NCBI GenBank assembly: GCA_900541555.1
Contig: UQKE01000001.1
Span: forward strand, 45,239 to 109,238
DNA: 64,000 nt
Origin: an uncultured Porphyromonadaceae bacterium
GTDB lineage: Bacteria; Bacteroidota; Bacteroidia; Bacteroidales; Muribaculaceae
Direction: 5' to 3'
Below the pieces are notes generated by a model. The model was given only the letters and a program-made list of their open reading frames with translations. It did no database searches and was not told the origin of the DNA. Position numbers and translations under genes: made by a program. Positions within the stretch are counted from its first letter, which is position 1. Every line of letters begins with the position of its first letter. Of the stretch, positions 18,223 to 27,295 are shown one piece after another.

Positions 18223-19488
18223 ATGAAAACCATAGAAGGCTATAACGTAAAAATCTATACTGACCGTATCGAGGACAGTGCAAAAGAGCAAATCAAAGAG
18301 TTGCTGTCCATCGATGTGTTCAGCCGATGCAAAATCCGCATCATGCCCGACGTTCACACCGGTGCCGGTTGTGTAATCGGATTCACCGGAAATTTGGGGG
18401 ACAAGGTAATCCCCAACATTGTAGGCGTAGACATCGGATGCGGGCTGTTGGTGCAACCGTTTGTTTGCGTTAAAGAGATTGACTTCCATGCCTTGAACGA
18501 GTATATTTTGCAAATCATTCCGTCGGGGCGCAATTTCCGCGACAACAGCTATGCTCAGCTTCCGCAGAAATATATGGACGTGCATAAGGAAGGCAAAGAT
18601 ATTGTTAAACAATTGCGTTGCTATCGCGAATTGAAAGAGGTCAAAAGGCTCTACCTTTCTATCGGGTCGTTGGGCGGCGGAAACCATTTCATCGAATTGG
18701 ACAAGGATGAAAGTGGCATGACCTATTTGGTGGTACACACCGGAAGTCGTAATCTGGGAAAGCAAGTTGCTCAGATTTATCAAAAGTTGGCTGTAAAATG
18801 CCAATCGGGTTGGGCAGAACTGATGGAGGCACAAAACCGGATGATTGCCGAATACAAGGCGGCAGGAAGAAAGTCGGAGTTGCAAGATGCTATTCGCGAC
18901 CTGCATAACTCCTTTAAGATGCGCAAGCCGACGATTCCTCCCGACTTGTCTTATTTGGAGGGAAGCTGCCGAGACGATTATTTGCATGATATGCGCCTTT
19001 GCCAATATTGGGCAGGCTTGAACCGTCGTTTGATAGTCGATCTTATCATGGATTATTTTATACGGCAAGGCAATGCAGCGATTAGGCAGCACGAACTCGC
19101 TTTTGAGAGTGTGCATAATTACATCGGCGATGACAACATTATCCGCAAGGGGGCTATATCGGCTTATTCGGGACAGAAATGCATCATCCCGCTGAACATG
19201 CGCGACGGTTCGCTGATCTGTATCGGCAAAGGCAACGAGGATTGGAACAATTCTGCCCCACACGGCGCAGGGCGTATCATGAGTAGAGGACAAGCATTTA
19301 AGAATATTTCGATGGATGCCTATCGTGAATCCATGCAGGGCATTTATAGCGAATGCCTGTCGGAAAATACCAAAGACGAATCGCCTATGGTGTATAAGCC
19401 AAAAGATGAAATTGTTGGAAACATTGGTGATACGGTAGATATTGTGAATGTGATAAAGCCGATATACAACTTTAAGGCGGCTGAATAG
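18223..19488 (+). CDS. rtcB: RtcB-family RNA-splicing ligase
   Basis: RtcB joins RNA 2',3'-cyclic phosphate (or 3'-phosphate) ends to 5'-OH ends using GTP and Mn2+. The 421-residue protein has the family signatures: Asp70 and Cys73 in GVDIGCGL (metal binding), GSLGGGNHFIEL, HTGSRNLG, and His347 in SAPHGAGRIMSR, the position that becomes guanylylated. The length is in the shorter bacterial class. In bacteria RtcB acts in RNA repair, such as healing tRNA or rRNA cleaved by toxins. No RtcR or archease is adjacent; instead the gene follows a Trp-repeat protein by six bases. Confidence 0.95.
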   Translation: MKTIEGYNVKIYTDRIEDSAKEQIKELLSIDVFSRCKIRIMPDVHTGAGCVIGFTGNLGDKVIPNIVGVDIGCGLLVQPFVCVKEIDFHALNEYILQIIPSGRNFRDNSYAQLPQKYMDVHKEGKDIVKQLRCYRELKEVKRLYLSIGSLGGGNHFIELDKDESGMTYLVVHTGSRNLGKQVAQIYQKLAVKCQSGWAELMEAQNRMIAEYKAAGRKSELQDAIRDLHNSFKMRKPTIPPDLSYLEGSCRDDYLHDMRLCQYWAGLNRRLIVDLIMDYFIRQGNAAIRQHELAFESVHNYIGDDNIIRKGAISAYSGQKCIIPLNMRDGSLICIGKGNEDWNNSAPHGAGRIMSRGQAFKNISMDAYRESMQGIYSECLSENTKDESPMVYKPKDEIVGNIGDTVDIVNVIKPIYNFKAAE

Positions 19489-19567
19489 CGCGATATAGCA
19501 ACGTTTTATGCCGGTTGGAAGCACACGAATGATTTTGTAGGGACAAGTAGCTAAATGATTATGGGTT

Positions 19568-19616
19568 GTTGCCGGACGTTTTGTTGATGTCGAACAAGAC
19601 TCCGGCAACATTTTTT
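19568..19616 (+). terminator. rtcB terminator
   Basis: GTTGCCGGA (19568-19576) pairs with TCCGGCAAC (19601-19609); the inner bases GTTTTGTT and AACAAGAC extend the stem. A run of six T residues follows. Confidence 0.9.
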
Positions 19617-19829
19617 CAACCATGTCGGGAATTTTGTAAATGTTTTTTGCAGGAATGCCGGTTGCTTGGAGGAAGCGATGCGGGCATGGACTTTTTGAGT
19701 AGTATTCGGGGCGTTGCCGAAAAACTCGCAATCGGTTCTGAATCGACCATCGGAAGCATTGTGTTCATGCAATATGTGGCAGATTATGGAAGCCGGAGCG
19801 GTTTGGAGTCGATGGTTTGTTTTGATTAA

Positions 19830-19863
19830 TTTGCAGGCGTTCCGGCATTTTTTCGTACCTTTG
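19830..19863 (+). promoter_or_regulatory. Promoter of the ABC-F gene
   Basis: TTTG (19830-19833) and TACCTTTG (19856-19863) are separated by 22 bases, slightly longer than the 19 seen elsewhere in the window. The ATG is at 19896. Confidence 0.6.
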
Positions 19864-19895
19864 ACGTTCGAAAAAACGAAAATTGTTCGTCGAGA

Positions 19896-21848
19896 ATGGT
19901 TTCCATACAGGGTTTGAAAGTAGAATTCAATAGCATTGTTCTTTTCAAGGACGTCAATTATGTCATTAATAAGAAAGACAAAATTGCGTTGGTTGGGAAG
20001 AATGGGGCTGGCAAGTCAACAATGCTTAAAATCATAGCCGGTTTGCAAGAGCCGACAGCGGGCGTAGTGGCCAAACCGAATGATTTGACGGTGGGCTATT
20101 TGCCGCAACAAATGACGCTGACCGATGAACGCACGGTTTTTGAAGAGGTGAAAACTGTGTTTGGGGAGATTGAGACGCTGAAAGAGAAATTGGATAGCGT
20201 AAATTGCGAATTGGCAGAACGAACCGATTATGAGAGCGAAAGCTATCAGCGGCTTATCGACAAAATGACGCAGCTCAATGATGATATCCTCTTGAAGGAA
20301 AGCAACAATTATGAAGCGGAAATCGAAAAAACGTTGATGGGGCTTGGATTTGAACGGACAGATTTCGGACGGATGACGTCGGAATTTAGCGGCGGTTGGC
20401 GAATGCGCATCGAGCTTGCAAAATTGTTGTTGAAACATCCCGATTTGCTGCTTCTCGACGAGCCGACGAACCATTTGGACATCGAATCGATTCAATGGCT
20501 TGAAAATTTCCTGAAACAAAAGGCGAATGCCGTCGTGCTTGTGTCGCACGACCGCGCTTTTATCGACAATGTGACGAATCGCACCATCGAGATTTCGTGC
20601 GGCAAGATTTATGATTACCAAGTGAATTATTCCAAATTTGTGACGTTGCGTCAGGAGCGCATTGAACAGCAAATGCGCGCCTACGAAAACCAGCAAAAGC
20701 AGATTCAAGACACGGAAGAATTTATCGAGCGGTTTCGTTATAAGGCCACGAAAGCGGTGCAGGTGCAAAGCCGCATCAAGCAGCTTGCGAAAATCGAACG
20801 CATTGAAGTGGACGAGGTCGACAATTCGAAGTTAAACTTGAAATTTCCACCCGCGCCGCGTTCGGGCGATTATCCGGTGATATGCGAAAATGTGGGCAAG
20901 CGTTATGGCGACCATCAAGTGTTTGACCACGTGGATTTGACGATTAAACGAGGCGAGAAAGTCGCGTTTGTGGGAAAAAACGGCGAGGGAAAATCGACGC
21001 TGGTGAAGTGCATCATGAATGAAATCCCATTCACCGGCATGTTGAAGATCGGACATAATGTGAAAATCGGGTATTTCGCACAAAACCAAGCATCGTTGCT
21101 CGACGGCAATCTGACGGTTTTTGATACAATCGATCGTGTGGCGGTGGGCGACATTCGCACAAAAATACGCGATATTCTCGGCGCTTTCATGTTTGGCGGC
21201 GAGGCTTCCGACAAGAAAGTAGCCGTATTGTCGGGTGGCGAGCGCACTCGGCTTGCAATGATTCGCTTGTTGCTTGAACCGGTGAATTTGTTGATACTCG
21301 ACGAGCCGACGAACCATTTGGACATGAAGTCGAAAGATGTGTTGAAACAAGCGATCAAAGATTTCAACGGGACGGCGATAGTCGTGTCGCACGACCGTGA
21401 TTTCCTCGACGGGCTTGTGGAGAAAGTCTATGAGTTTGGAGGCGGGAAAGTGAAAGAACATCTTGGCGGAATCTATGATTTCCTCCAAGCGAAGCAATTG
21501 GAGTCGTTGCGCGAATTGGAAATGCCGTCGCGACAAGAATCGAAAGCAAAACCGCAGGTTTGCGAACAACAGCAAACACCGGCAAAGCCGGAATCCGGCA
21601 AATTGTCGTATGCCGCGCAGAAAGAAAAAGCGCGCATGATCCGCATGGCGGAAAAACGAGTGAAAGACGCAGAGGACAAGGTGGCGGCTTTGGAGGCGGA
21701 AATTGCCGATTTGGAAGCGAAGCTGTCGGCCGGCGATATTTCCGACAATTCCTTGTTCGAGCGGCATGGCGCTTTGCGGAAACAGCTTGACAACGCTATG
21801 AGCGAATGGGAGTTGGCTTCTATGGAAAAGGAACAAATAATCAACTAA
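19896..21848 (+). CDS. ABC-F family ATPase (Uup/YdiF-like)
   Basis: The 650-residue soluble protein has two ABC ATPase domains in tandem and no membrane segments. The first carries Walker A GKNGAGKST, signature FSGGWRMRIELAK and Walker B LLLLDEPTNHLD. The second carries GKNGEGKST, LSGGERTRLAM and LLILDEPTNHLD. An inter-domain linker (about 240-310) rich in Gln and Arg lies between them, and a C-terminal coiled coil (about 570-645) is present. ABC-F proteins act on ribosomes or, in the case of Uup, also influence DNA rearrangements. The long C-terminal coiled coil favours the Uup/YdiF branch over EttA, which is encoded separately at 61271-62956. The exact subclass is inferred. Confidence 0.9.
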   Translation: MVSIQGLKVEFNSIVLFKDVNYVINKKDKIALVGKNGAGKSTMLKIIAGLQEPTAGVVAKPNDLTVGYLPQQMTLTDERTVFEEVKTVFGEIETLKEKLDSVNCELAERTDYESESYQRLIDKMTQLNDDILLKESNNYEAEIEKTLMGLGFERTDFGRMTSEFSGGWRMRIELAKLLLKHPDLLLLDEPTNHLDIESIQWLENFLKQKANAVVLVSHDRAFIDNVTNRTIEISCGKIYDYQVNYSKFVTLRQERIEQQMRAYENQQKQIQDTEEFIERFRYKATKAVQVQSRIKQLAKIERIEVDEVDNSKLNLKFPPAPRSGDYPVICENVGKRYGDHQVFDHVDLTIKRGEKVAFVGKNGEGKSTLVKCIMNEIPFTGMLKIGHNVKIGYFAQNQASLLDGNLTVFDTIDRVAVGDIRTKIRDILGAFMFGGEASDKKVAVLSGGERTRLAMIRLLLEPVNLLILDEPTNHLDMKSKDVLKQAIKDFNGTAIVVSHDRDFLDGLVEKVYEFGGGKVKEHLGGIYDFLQAKQLESLRELEMPSRQESKAKPQVCEQQQTPAKPESGKLSYAAQKEKARMIRMAEKRVKDAEDKVAALEAEIADLEAKLSAGDISDNSLFERHGALRKQLDNAMSEWELASMEKEQIIN

Positions 21849-21859
21849 ATTTATATGTT

Positions 21860-23881
21860 ATGAAATCAAGAAATGTATTTATGATCTTGACGTTATCGTT
21901 GGCGACGGCATTGCCTGCAAGTGCGGCAGAGCCGTTGGCCGGAGTGCATCGGGAGAACCTTGACGAATCGGTTTCTCCTCGTGAGGATTTTTATCAATAT
22001 GCTTGTGGCGGATGGCAAAAATTGAATCCGTTGAAACCGGAATATTCGCGCTATGGCTCATTCGACATTTTGGGCGAGAACAACAAAAAGCAACTTCACG
22101 AATTAGTCGAAGCGCTTCGCGATAAACAACATGCAAGGGGAACTGTCGAACAGAAAATAGGCGATTTGTATGCCATGGGCATGGATAGCGTCAAACTGAA
22201 TAAGGATGGCGCGAATCCTGTAAAAGCCGACATCGCGCGCATTGCAAATGCCAACCGCGAAGATTTGACAGACGTGATTGCGTGGATGCATAATTTCTCT
22301 TCGCCGTTTTTTGGAGTTGGCGTTATGGCCGATTTGAAAAATTCCGATATGAATATTTTGTATTGGGGACAAGGCGGCCTCGGCCTCGGCGACCGTGATT
22401 ATTATCTTTTGGACGACGAGCAAACAGTGAAGATCCGAAATGCGTATAAAGAGTTTGTCGTGAAGTTGCTGATGCTTGCCGGCTACGACGAGCAGCAAGC
22501 AAGCGTGATGCGCGATCATGTGCTCGACATCGAAACGGAATTGGCGAAAGCCGCAATGACCCGCACGGAAATGCGCGACTTGGCGGCGCAATACAATATT
22601 CGCACGCTTGCCGAAGTGGAAAAGGCTTGCCCGTCTGTCGATTGGAAACAATATTTGCAAGCAATGTATTTGCCGGTTGTCGACAATATGTGCGTGATGC
22701 AAACAGCATCGTTGGACAAGGTGAACGAATTGTTGACGACGAAAGATTTGCAAACGGTAAAAGACTATTTGATTTTCCATCTTGTCAATGCGGCATCCGA
22801 CTACATGAGCGATGATTTCCGCACCGTCAATTTTGAAATGAGCAGCGTCATCTCAGGCGCAGAGCAAGACAAACCGCGTTGGAAACGTGCGCTTGCCGTC
22901 CCCGACGGAATGCTCGGCGAGGCTCTCGGACAAATTTATGTGGCTAAATATTTTCCGGAAGAATCGAAACAACGCATGTTGGAACTTGTCGGAAACCTGA
23001 AAACGTCTTTGGGTGAGCATATCCAAGCTTTGACGTGGATGAGCGATGCTACGAAACAACGCGCTTTGGAAAAATTGGCGGCGTTTACAGTGAAAATCGG
23101 TTATCCCGACAAATGGAAAGATTATTCCGGCATTGACATTAATCCGGATGCTTCTTATTGGGAGAACGTGAAAGCAGCTTGCATATTCCACACGAAAGAT
23201 CAAAACGTGAAATGCGGCAAGCCGGTGGATCGTGCAGAGTGGGGCATGACGCCGCAAACGGTCAATGCATACTACAATCCGACGACCAATGAGATTTGTT
23301 TCCCTGCCGGCATTCTTCAAGCTCCGTTCTTCTCTCCGGATGCCATGGATTGCGAAAATTATGGAGCAATCGGCGTGGTCATCGGTCATGAAATGACGCA
23401 TGGATTTGACGATATGGGCCGTCAATTCGATAAGGTTGGAAACATGGTGAATTGGTGGACAGAGGAAGACGCTGCAATGTTCAATAAACTTGCAGATCAG
23501 CTTGTGGCTCAATTCGACAGCATTAAAGTGCTTGGCGACGAACATGCCAATGGCCGTCTTACGCTGGGCGAGAACATTGCCGATCAAGGCGGATTGCGCA
23601 TTGCTTATTCGGCATATTTGAAAACGGCAGAAGCAAAAGCCAACAAAACTGTTGACGGATTCACGCCTGCGCAACGTTTCTATTTGTCGTATGCAAATGT
23701 ATGGGCCGACAATATTCGCGAAGAAGAAATCCTTCGCCGTACGAAAATCGACGAGCATTCGCTTGGACGATGGAGAGTGAACGCTACATTGAAAAACATC
23801 GATACGTTCTATGAGGCGTTTGGCATAAAGCCCGGCGACGGAATGTATTTGGCTCCTGAAAAAAGAGTCGTGATTTGGTAA
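21860..23881 (+). CDS. M13-family zinc metallopeptidase (PepO/neprilysin-like)
   Basis: The start is taken at 21860, because the product then begins with a signal peptide (MKSRNVFMILTLSLATALPASA). The 673-residue protein has the N-terminal M13 domain (ENLDESVSPREDFYQYACGGW) and the catalytic domain with His510-Glu511-x2-His514 (HEMTH) and Glu571 with Asp575 (ENIADQGG). The substrate-binding motif NAYYNPTTNEI is present. M13 enzymes cleave small peptides; this one is probably periplasmic or cell-surface. It follows the ABC-F gene by 11 bases and ends before a strong terminator. Confidence 0.95.
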   Translation: MKSRNVFMILTLSLATALPASAAEPLAGVHRENLDESVSPREDFYQYACGGWQKLNPLKPEYSRYGSFDILGENNKKQLHELVEALRDKQHARGTVEQKIGDLYAMGMDSVKLNKDGANPVKADIARIANANREDLTDVIAWMHNFSSPFFGVGVMADLKNSDMNILYWGQGGLGLGDRDYYLLDDEQTVKIRNAYKEFVVKLLMLAGYDEQQASVMRDHVLDIETELAKAAMTRTEMRDLAAQYNIRTLAEVEKACPSVDWKQYLQAMYLPVVDNMCVMQTASLDKVNELLTTKDLQTVKDYLIFHLVNAASDYMSDDFRTVNFEMSSVISGAEQDKPRWKRALAVPDGMLGEALGQIYVAKYFPEESKQRMLELVGNLKTSLGEHIQALTWMSDATKQRALEKLAAFTVKIGYPDKWKDYSGIDINPDASYWENVKAACIFHTKDQNVKCGKPVDRAEWGMTPQTVNAYYNPTTNEICFPAGILQAPFFSPDAMDCENYGAIGVVIGHEMTHGFDDMGRQFDKVGNMVNWWTEEDAAMFNKLADQLVAQFDSIKVLGDEHANGRLTLGENIADQGGLRIAYSAYLKTAEAKANKTVDGFTPAQRFYLSYANVWADNIREEEILRRTKIDEHSLGRWRVNATLKNIDTFYEAFGIKPGDGMYLAPEKRVVIW

Positions 23882-23907
23882 AAAATATTGATAATTGCAA
23901 TTTGGAA

Positions 23908-23946
23908 AGACGGAGGTGCGTGAATGTCGCATCTCCGTCTTTTTTT
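23908..23946 (+). terminator. Terminator after the M13 peptidase gene
   Basis: AGACGGAGGTGCG (23908-23920) pairs with CGCATCTCCGTCT (23928-23940) with one G-U pair, followed by seven T residues. Confidence 0.92.
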
Positions 23947-24052
23947 CGTTTGTAAGAGCACGAAGTGGAATTTATTGGCAAGAGCGGAGGAAGTTGGTGC
24001 AACCATGACTGCTTTTATTGAAGAGGGCGATGGCGTTGTCGCGGAAAAAATG

Positions 24053-24060
24053 TAAATTTG
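24053..24060 (+). promoter_or_regulatory. -7 box upstream of yhhQ
   Basis: TAAATTTG matches TAnnTTTG 18 bases before the ATG at 24079, giving a short leader. The closest upstream TTG is only 14 bases away. Confidence 0.5.
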
Positions 24061-24078
24061 TCATTCAAAACGTAGCTA

Positions 24079-24759
24079 ATGAAGGCAAAATTTAGTTTCA
24101 CTTTTCTTATACTTTGCGTATTTTTCAGCGTATTCCTTATTTTGGCGAATTTGCTGGAAGTAAAAATTGTAGACCTCGGCATAATGACGGCAACCGGCGG
24201 ATTGATCGTTTTTCCGATGTCGTATATCATTAATGACTGCATTGTAGAGGTGTATGGCTTTCGGATGGCGAGATTTGCCATTTGGTTGGGTTTTTTCATG
24301 AACCTGCTTGCCGTCATCGTTATTCAAATAGCGTTGTTGCTGCCCCCCGACGCTTCATGGAACGGACAGCCGGCGTTTGAATCGGTGTTTGGAAGTTCGG
24401 CGCGGATTTTGTTTGCCAGCTTCACGGCAATGATATGCGGTTCGATGGTGAATGCCTATGTGATGAGCAAGATGAAACTGGGACAGCATGGTCGTCGCTT
24501 TTCGCTTCGTGCGGTAGCATCGACTTTGTTGGGCGAAACAGTCGATTCGCTTGTGTTTTTCCCGATAGCCTTTTATGGCGTGCTTCCCAATGAGACGCTG
24601 TTGGCGCTGATTTGCACGCAAGCCGGATTGAAAACTTTGTATGAAATCATCGCATTGCCGGTAACGGTGCGTGTGGTGAAAGTGTTGAAGAAAAAAGAAA
24701 ACTTGGATGTCTACGATTATAAGGTTTCTTATAAGTGGTGGCGCATATTCGATTTCTGA
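24079..24759 (+). CDS. yhhQ: YhhQ-family queuosine-precursor transporter
   Basis: The 226-residue protein is an integral inner-membrane protein with about six hydrophobic segments (for example FTFLILCVFFSVFLILANLL and IWLGFFMNLLAVIVIQIALLL). The family signature region is present: ATGGLIVFPMSYIINDCIVEVYG and STLLGETVDSLVFFPIAFYG. YhhQ proteins import 7-deazaguanine precursors of queuosine for tRNA modification. Its stop overlaps the start of the next gene (TGATG), so the two are translationally coupled, although a HAD phosphatase has no established role with this transporter. Confidence 0.92.
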   Translation: MKAKFSFTFLILCVFFSVFLILANLLEVKIVDLGIMTATGGLIVFPMSYIINDCIVEVYGFRMARFAIWLGFFMNLLAVIVIQIALLLPPDASWNGQPAFESVFGSSARILFASFTAMICGSMVNAYVMSKMKLGQHGRRFSLRAVASTLLGETVDSLVFFPIAFYGVLPNETLLALICTQAGLKTLYEIIALPVTVRVVKVLKKKENLDVYDYKVSYKWWRIFDF

Positions 24760-25472
24760 TGGATAGGCAATTGTTTGGCGACATAACGACGGTGTTTGTC
24801 GATTTGGACGACACGATATGGGATTTTACAGCAAATTCCAAAGTGGCGATGCGCGACGTGTATATGCGTTACGGTCTTGACGCGCAATGCCCGTATGAGC
24901 AATTTATTGCTTGCTATCTGCGGCATAATGAGGAATTATGGACGCTGTACCATCATGGAAAGATTACGCAGGAATATTTGAAAACGGAACGCTTCCGTGT
25001 CTCATTTGAAGAATGTGGCATTGAGTTTCAGGATTCCGGAATGCCGGCTCGTTTCGACCACGATTATTTGGAAAAAATTGTGACGTTGGAAAAAATTGTG
25101 GATGGAGCTTATGAGCTGCTTGAACATTTGCAAAAGAGAGGAGAGGTGCATGTATTGAGCAATGGCTTTAAAAATTTGCAATTTCGGAAACTGAAATCAG
25201 GGAAGTTGGACCGATACATATCGAAAGTGGTGCTGTCCGACGATATTGGCGTGACGAAGCCCGACAGGCGCTTGTTTGACTATGCGCTTCAAGTGGTTGG
25301 CGGAGAAGCGAGCACGACGGTGATGATAGGCGACAATTACGATGCCGACATTCTCGGAGCGCACGATGCAGGATGGCGCACGGTGTTCCTCGATCGGAAG
25401 AATCTGAATCCGGAGCCCAATGTTGCCGATTTGACAGTGTCGAGGCTGACCGATATTATTCCTTGGTTGTAG
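24759..25472 (+). CDS. HAD-superfamily hydrolase (YjjG-like nucleotidase)
   Basis: The ATG at 24759 overlaps the preceding stop codon; a GTG at 24735 is possible but less likely. The 237-residue product has the HAD motifs: nucleophile Asp15 and Asp17 (FVDLDDTIWDF), motif II Ser in VLSNGF, motif III Lys in GVTKPDRRLF, and motif IV GDNYDADILGA. The alpha-helical cap between motifs I and II fits subclass I. The YjjG/YfnB group dephosphorylates pyrimidine nucleotides, including damaged ones, but the substrate here is not shown. Its 3' end overlaps the convergent yigZ gene by 17 bases. Confidence 0.88.
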   Translation: MDRQLFGDITTVFVDLDDTIWDFTANSKVAMRDVYMRYGLDAQCPYEQFIACYLRHNEELWTLYHHGKITQEYLKTERFRVSFEECGIEFQDSGMPARFDHDYLEKIVTLEKIVDGAYELLEHLQKRGEVHVLSNGFKNLQFRKLKSGKLDRYISKVVLSDDIGVTKPDRRLFDYALQVVGGEASTTVMIGDNYDADILGAHDAGWRTVFLDRKNLNPEPNVADLTVSRLTDIIPWL

Positions 25473-26064
25473 ACAACAACGAAACGCCGTCGATTTGTGT
25501 AATCTTTTCGATTATAGCGGCCGCGTAATCGGAACGTATGGAAAATTTCATCGTGCAACAGTTGTCGAAAGTTTGCCCTAAGATTTGAATATCGTCGCGT
25601 TTTGTCGCTTTCATAACTTCGTTCATCGAGAGATAGGGGAATGAAAACTCGATGGCGGTTTGCTCGTGGCATTCGATAATTTCCCCATTTCTGATGGCTT
25701 CGGCGGCCGCCTCTTTGTAGGCGACAATGAGCCCTGAGGTTCCTAATTTTATTCCGCCAAAATATCGAACCACGACAATGACAATGTTCGTAAGTCCGAA
25801 AGAGTTGATTTGCCCCAATATGGGACGTCCCGCAGTGCCCGATGGCTCTCCATTGTCGTTCGACATGAATTCCGCGCGCGAAGCGCCGATCATGTATGCC
25901 CAGCACACATGGCGAGCATCGAAATAATCTTTTTGGTAGCGTTTGATTATGTTTCTTGCTTCTTCAGCAGAACAGACCGGATGGGCAAACGATAAGAATT
26001 TGCTCATCTTTTCTTTGTAGATGCCTTCCGAGGGTGCTTTCAGCGTATGAAATGTGTCGCTCAT
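25456..26064 (-). CDS. yigZ: YigZ/IMPACT family protein
   Basis: The 202-residue protein has the N-terminal UPF0029/IMPACT domain, with conserved DARHVCWAYMIG, NDNGEPSGTAGRPIL and VVRYFGGIKLGTSGLI. A C-terminal DUF1949 ferredoxin-like domain follows. Homologues such as E. coli YigZ and eukaryotic IMPACT are linked to translation or stress responses, but the molecular activity is not settled. The gene converges on the HAD gene with a 17-base overlap of coding ends, which is unusual but has intact frames on both strands. Confidence 0.93.
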   Translation of the reverse strand: MSDTFHTLKAPSEGIYKEKMSKFLSFAHPVCSAEEARNIIKRYQKDYFDARHVCWAYMIGASRAEFMSNDNGEPSGTAGRPILGQINSFGLTNIVIVVVRYFGGIKLGTSGLIVAYKEAAAEAIRNGEIIECHEQTAIEFSFPYLSMNEVMKATKRDDIQILGQTFDNCCTMKFSIRSDYAAAIIEKITQIDGVSLLSTTKE

Positions 26065-26086
26065 CAGAAATGCCGGTTAGTCAAGA

Positions 26087-26132
26087 AAAGAACCGCAAAC
26101 GCGAGCTTGAATCGCTGTTGTTTGCGGTTTCT
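26087..26132 (-). terminator. Terminator of the cytochrome bd operon
   Basis: AACCGCAAAC (26091-26100) pairs with GTTTGCGGTT (26120-26129), and GCGA/TCGC extends the stem inwards. On the minus strand a T-rich tail (TTCTTTTC) follows. Confidence 0.85.
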
Positions 26133-26146
26133 GTATTGTTGTTTAG

Positions 26147-27289
26147 TTAGTATTTGTCTTCTTTTGCTGTGTTTTCAATTTCTTCCGCTGTGATTTTTAC
26201 ACGGTCGAGTGCGCGCCAAGCATATATAATGTAGGCTAAGACAAACGGAATCAGTAGCGACACGATGCTCATTGCGGTCAGCGTGAATTCGCTCGACGAA
26301 CTGTTGCGTATGGAAAGCGAACTTTCCACATCCAACAATGAAGGATAGTATGCTGTGTCGTTGAATCCGGCCATCCAGAAAAGCGACAAAACAACGCAAA
26401 TGGTGCCGATGCCTGAAATCCAAATGCCTTTGTTGAAGCGATCGGATAAGATTGTTTTTCCGATGCCTAACAAGACAAGGACAGTGCCAATTAAGAAGAA
26501 TGCAGGAATCCACCATGTGGAGATAAGATTATGGAAATACTTATATTCGACCCATTCCATGCGATCGCCTGTTGTCGATACGCCATTGGCAGTCAGCAGG
26601 AGATAGACAAACAGCAAGAAGAATGGCACGAACAACAAACTGTTGAAAAGCAATTCTTTTCGTTGTGCTTTGCAGAATGCCTCGTCGTTGATGTTGTTGA
26701 TAAAATAGAGCGATGCCAACACGCGGGCAAGCATCAGCACCGTGATGCCAAGCGACAGATTTTTTAGCGATAAAATCGCCTCCAATCCGTGAGTGTCGCT
26801 CCATTGGGAGATAGCCGATGATTGCGGATTCAAGATGTTGGCCTTCTCAACGGTAAATTCAGCTCCGAAAAATATTGTCCCGACTGCGACGCCCAACAAA
26901 AGCGGTCCGGCAAATCCATTGATGCATAGAAGCACGTCGTATGTCTTTGTGCCGTATATATTGCCTTCTTTGCTTCGGTATTTATAGGCTACGGCTTGAA
27001 TGATGAAACTAAACAAAATGAGCATCCATAGCCAATATGCCCCGCCGAAACTGGTGGAATAAAACAGGGGAAAGGATGCGAAGAATGCGCCGCCGAAAAC
27101 GACTAGCGTCGTAAACGTAAGTTCCCATTTCCGGCCAAGCGAATTGACCATCATGGCGCGATGGCTTGGCTCGGAAGTGCCGGCAAGCATCGATTGCCCG
27201 CCTTGCACAAACAACATGAATACCAAAATCGCGCCTAAGATGGAAATGAGTATCCACCAATAGTTTTGAAGAAATTCGTATGTGATCAT
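26147..27289 (-). CDS. cydB: Cytochrome bd ubiquinol oxidase, subunit II
   Basis: The 380-residue membrane protein has eight or nine transmembrane segments and the CydB landmarks (FVQGGQSML near the N-terminus, and a W-x-E/D pattern WTHG-like region replaced here by SQWSDTHGLEA). With CydA it forms the bd oxidase, which oxidises quinol and reduces oxygen to water at very low oxygen levels. In Bacteroides this complex permits growth in nanomolar oxygen. The gene follows cydA by six bases and is the last of the operon. Confidence 0.96.
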   Translation of the reverse strand: MITYEFLQNYWWILISILGAILVFMLFVQGGQSMLAGTSEPSHRAMMVNSLGRKWELTFTTLVVFGGAFFASFPLFYSTSFGGAYWLWMLILFSFIIQAVAYKYRSKEGNIYGTKTYDVLLCINGFAGPLLLGVAVGTIFFGAEFTVEKANILNPQSSAISQWSDTHGLEAILSLKNLSLGITVLMLARVLASLYFINNINDEAFCKAQRKELLFNSLLFVPFFLLFVYLLLTANGVSTTGDRMEWVEYKYFHNLISTWWIPAFFLIGTVLVLLGIGKTILSDRFNKGIWISGIGTICVVLSLFWMAGFNDTAYYPSLLDVESSLSIRNSSSSEFTLTAMSIVSLLIPFVLAYIIYAWRALDRVKITAEEIENTAKEDKY

Positions 27290-27295
27290 GATGTG

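Larger units (their letters stand above)
19489..19895 (+). other. 407-base intergenic region: terminator, unexplained middle, ABC-F promoter
   Basis: The first part ends in a strong terminator (19568-19616). The last part holds the promoter of the ABC-F gene. Between them (about 19617-19829) there is an open frame that could give a 47-residue peptide from the ATG at 19686 (MDFLSSIRGVAEKLAIGSES...), with no recognisable family and no promoter or ribosome site of note. It may be a gene remnant or chance. Confidence 0.5.

Noticed and set aside
18211..19731. A 506-codon minus-strand open frame across rtcB
   Set aside because: It lies antisense to a clearly conserved RtcB sequence, has low-complexity residue use and no recognisable family. 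It is a shadow of the real gene.
24735..24758. GTG start at 24735 for the HAD hydrolase
   Set aside because: The ATG at 24759 overlaps the yhhQ stop in the usual TGATG manner and places the DxD motif at a normal distance from the N-terminus.
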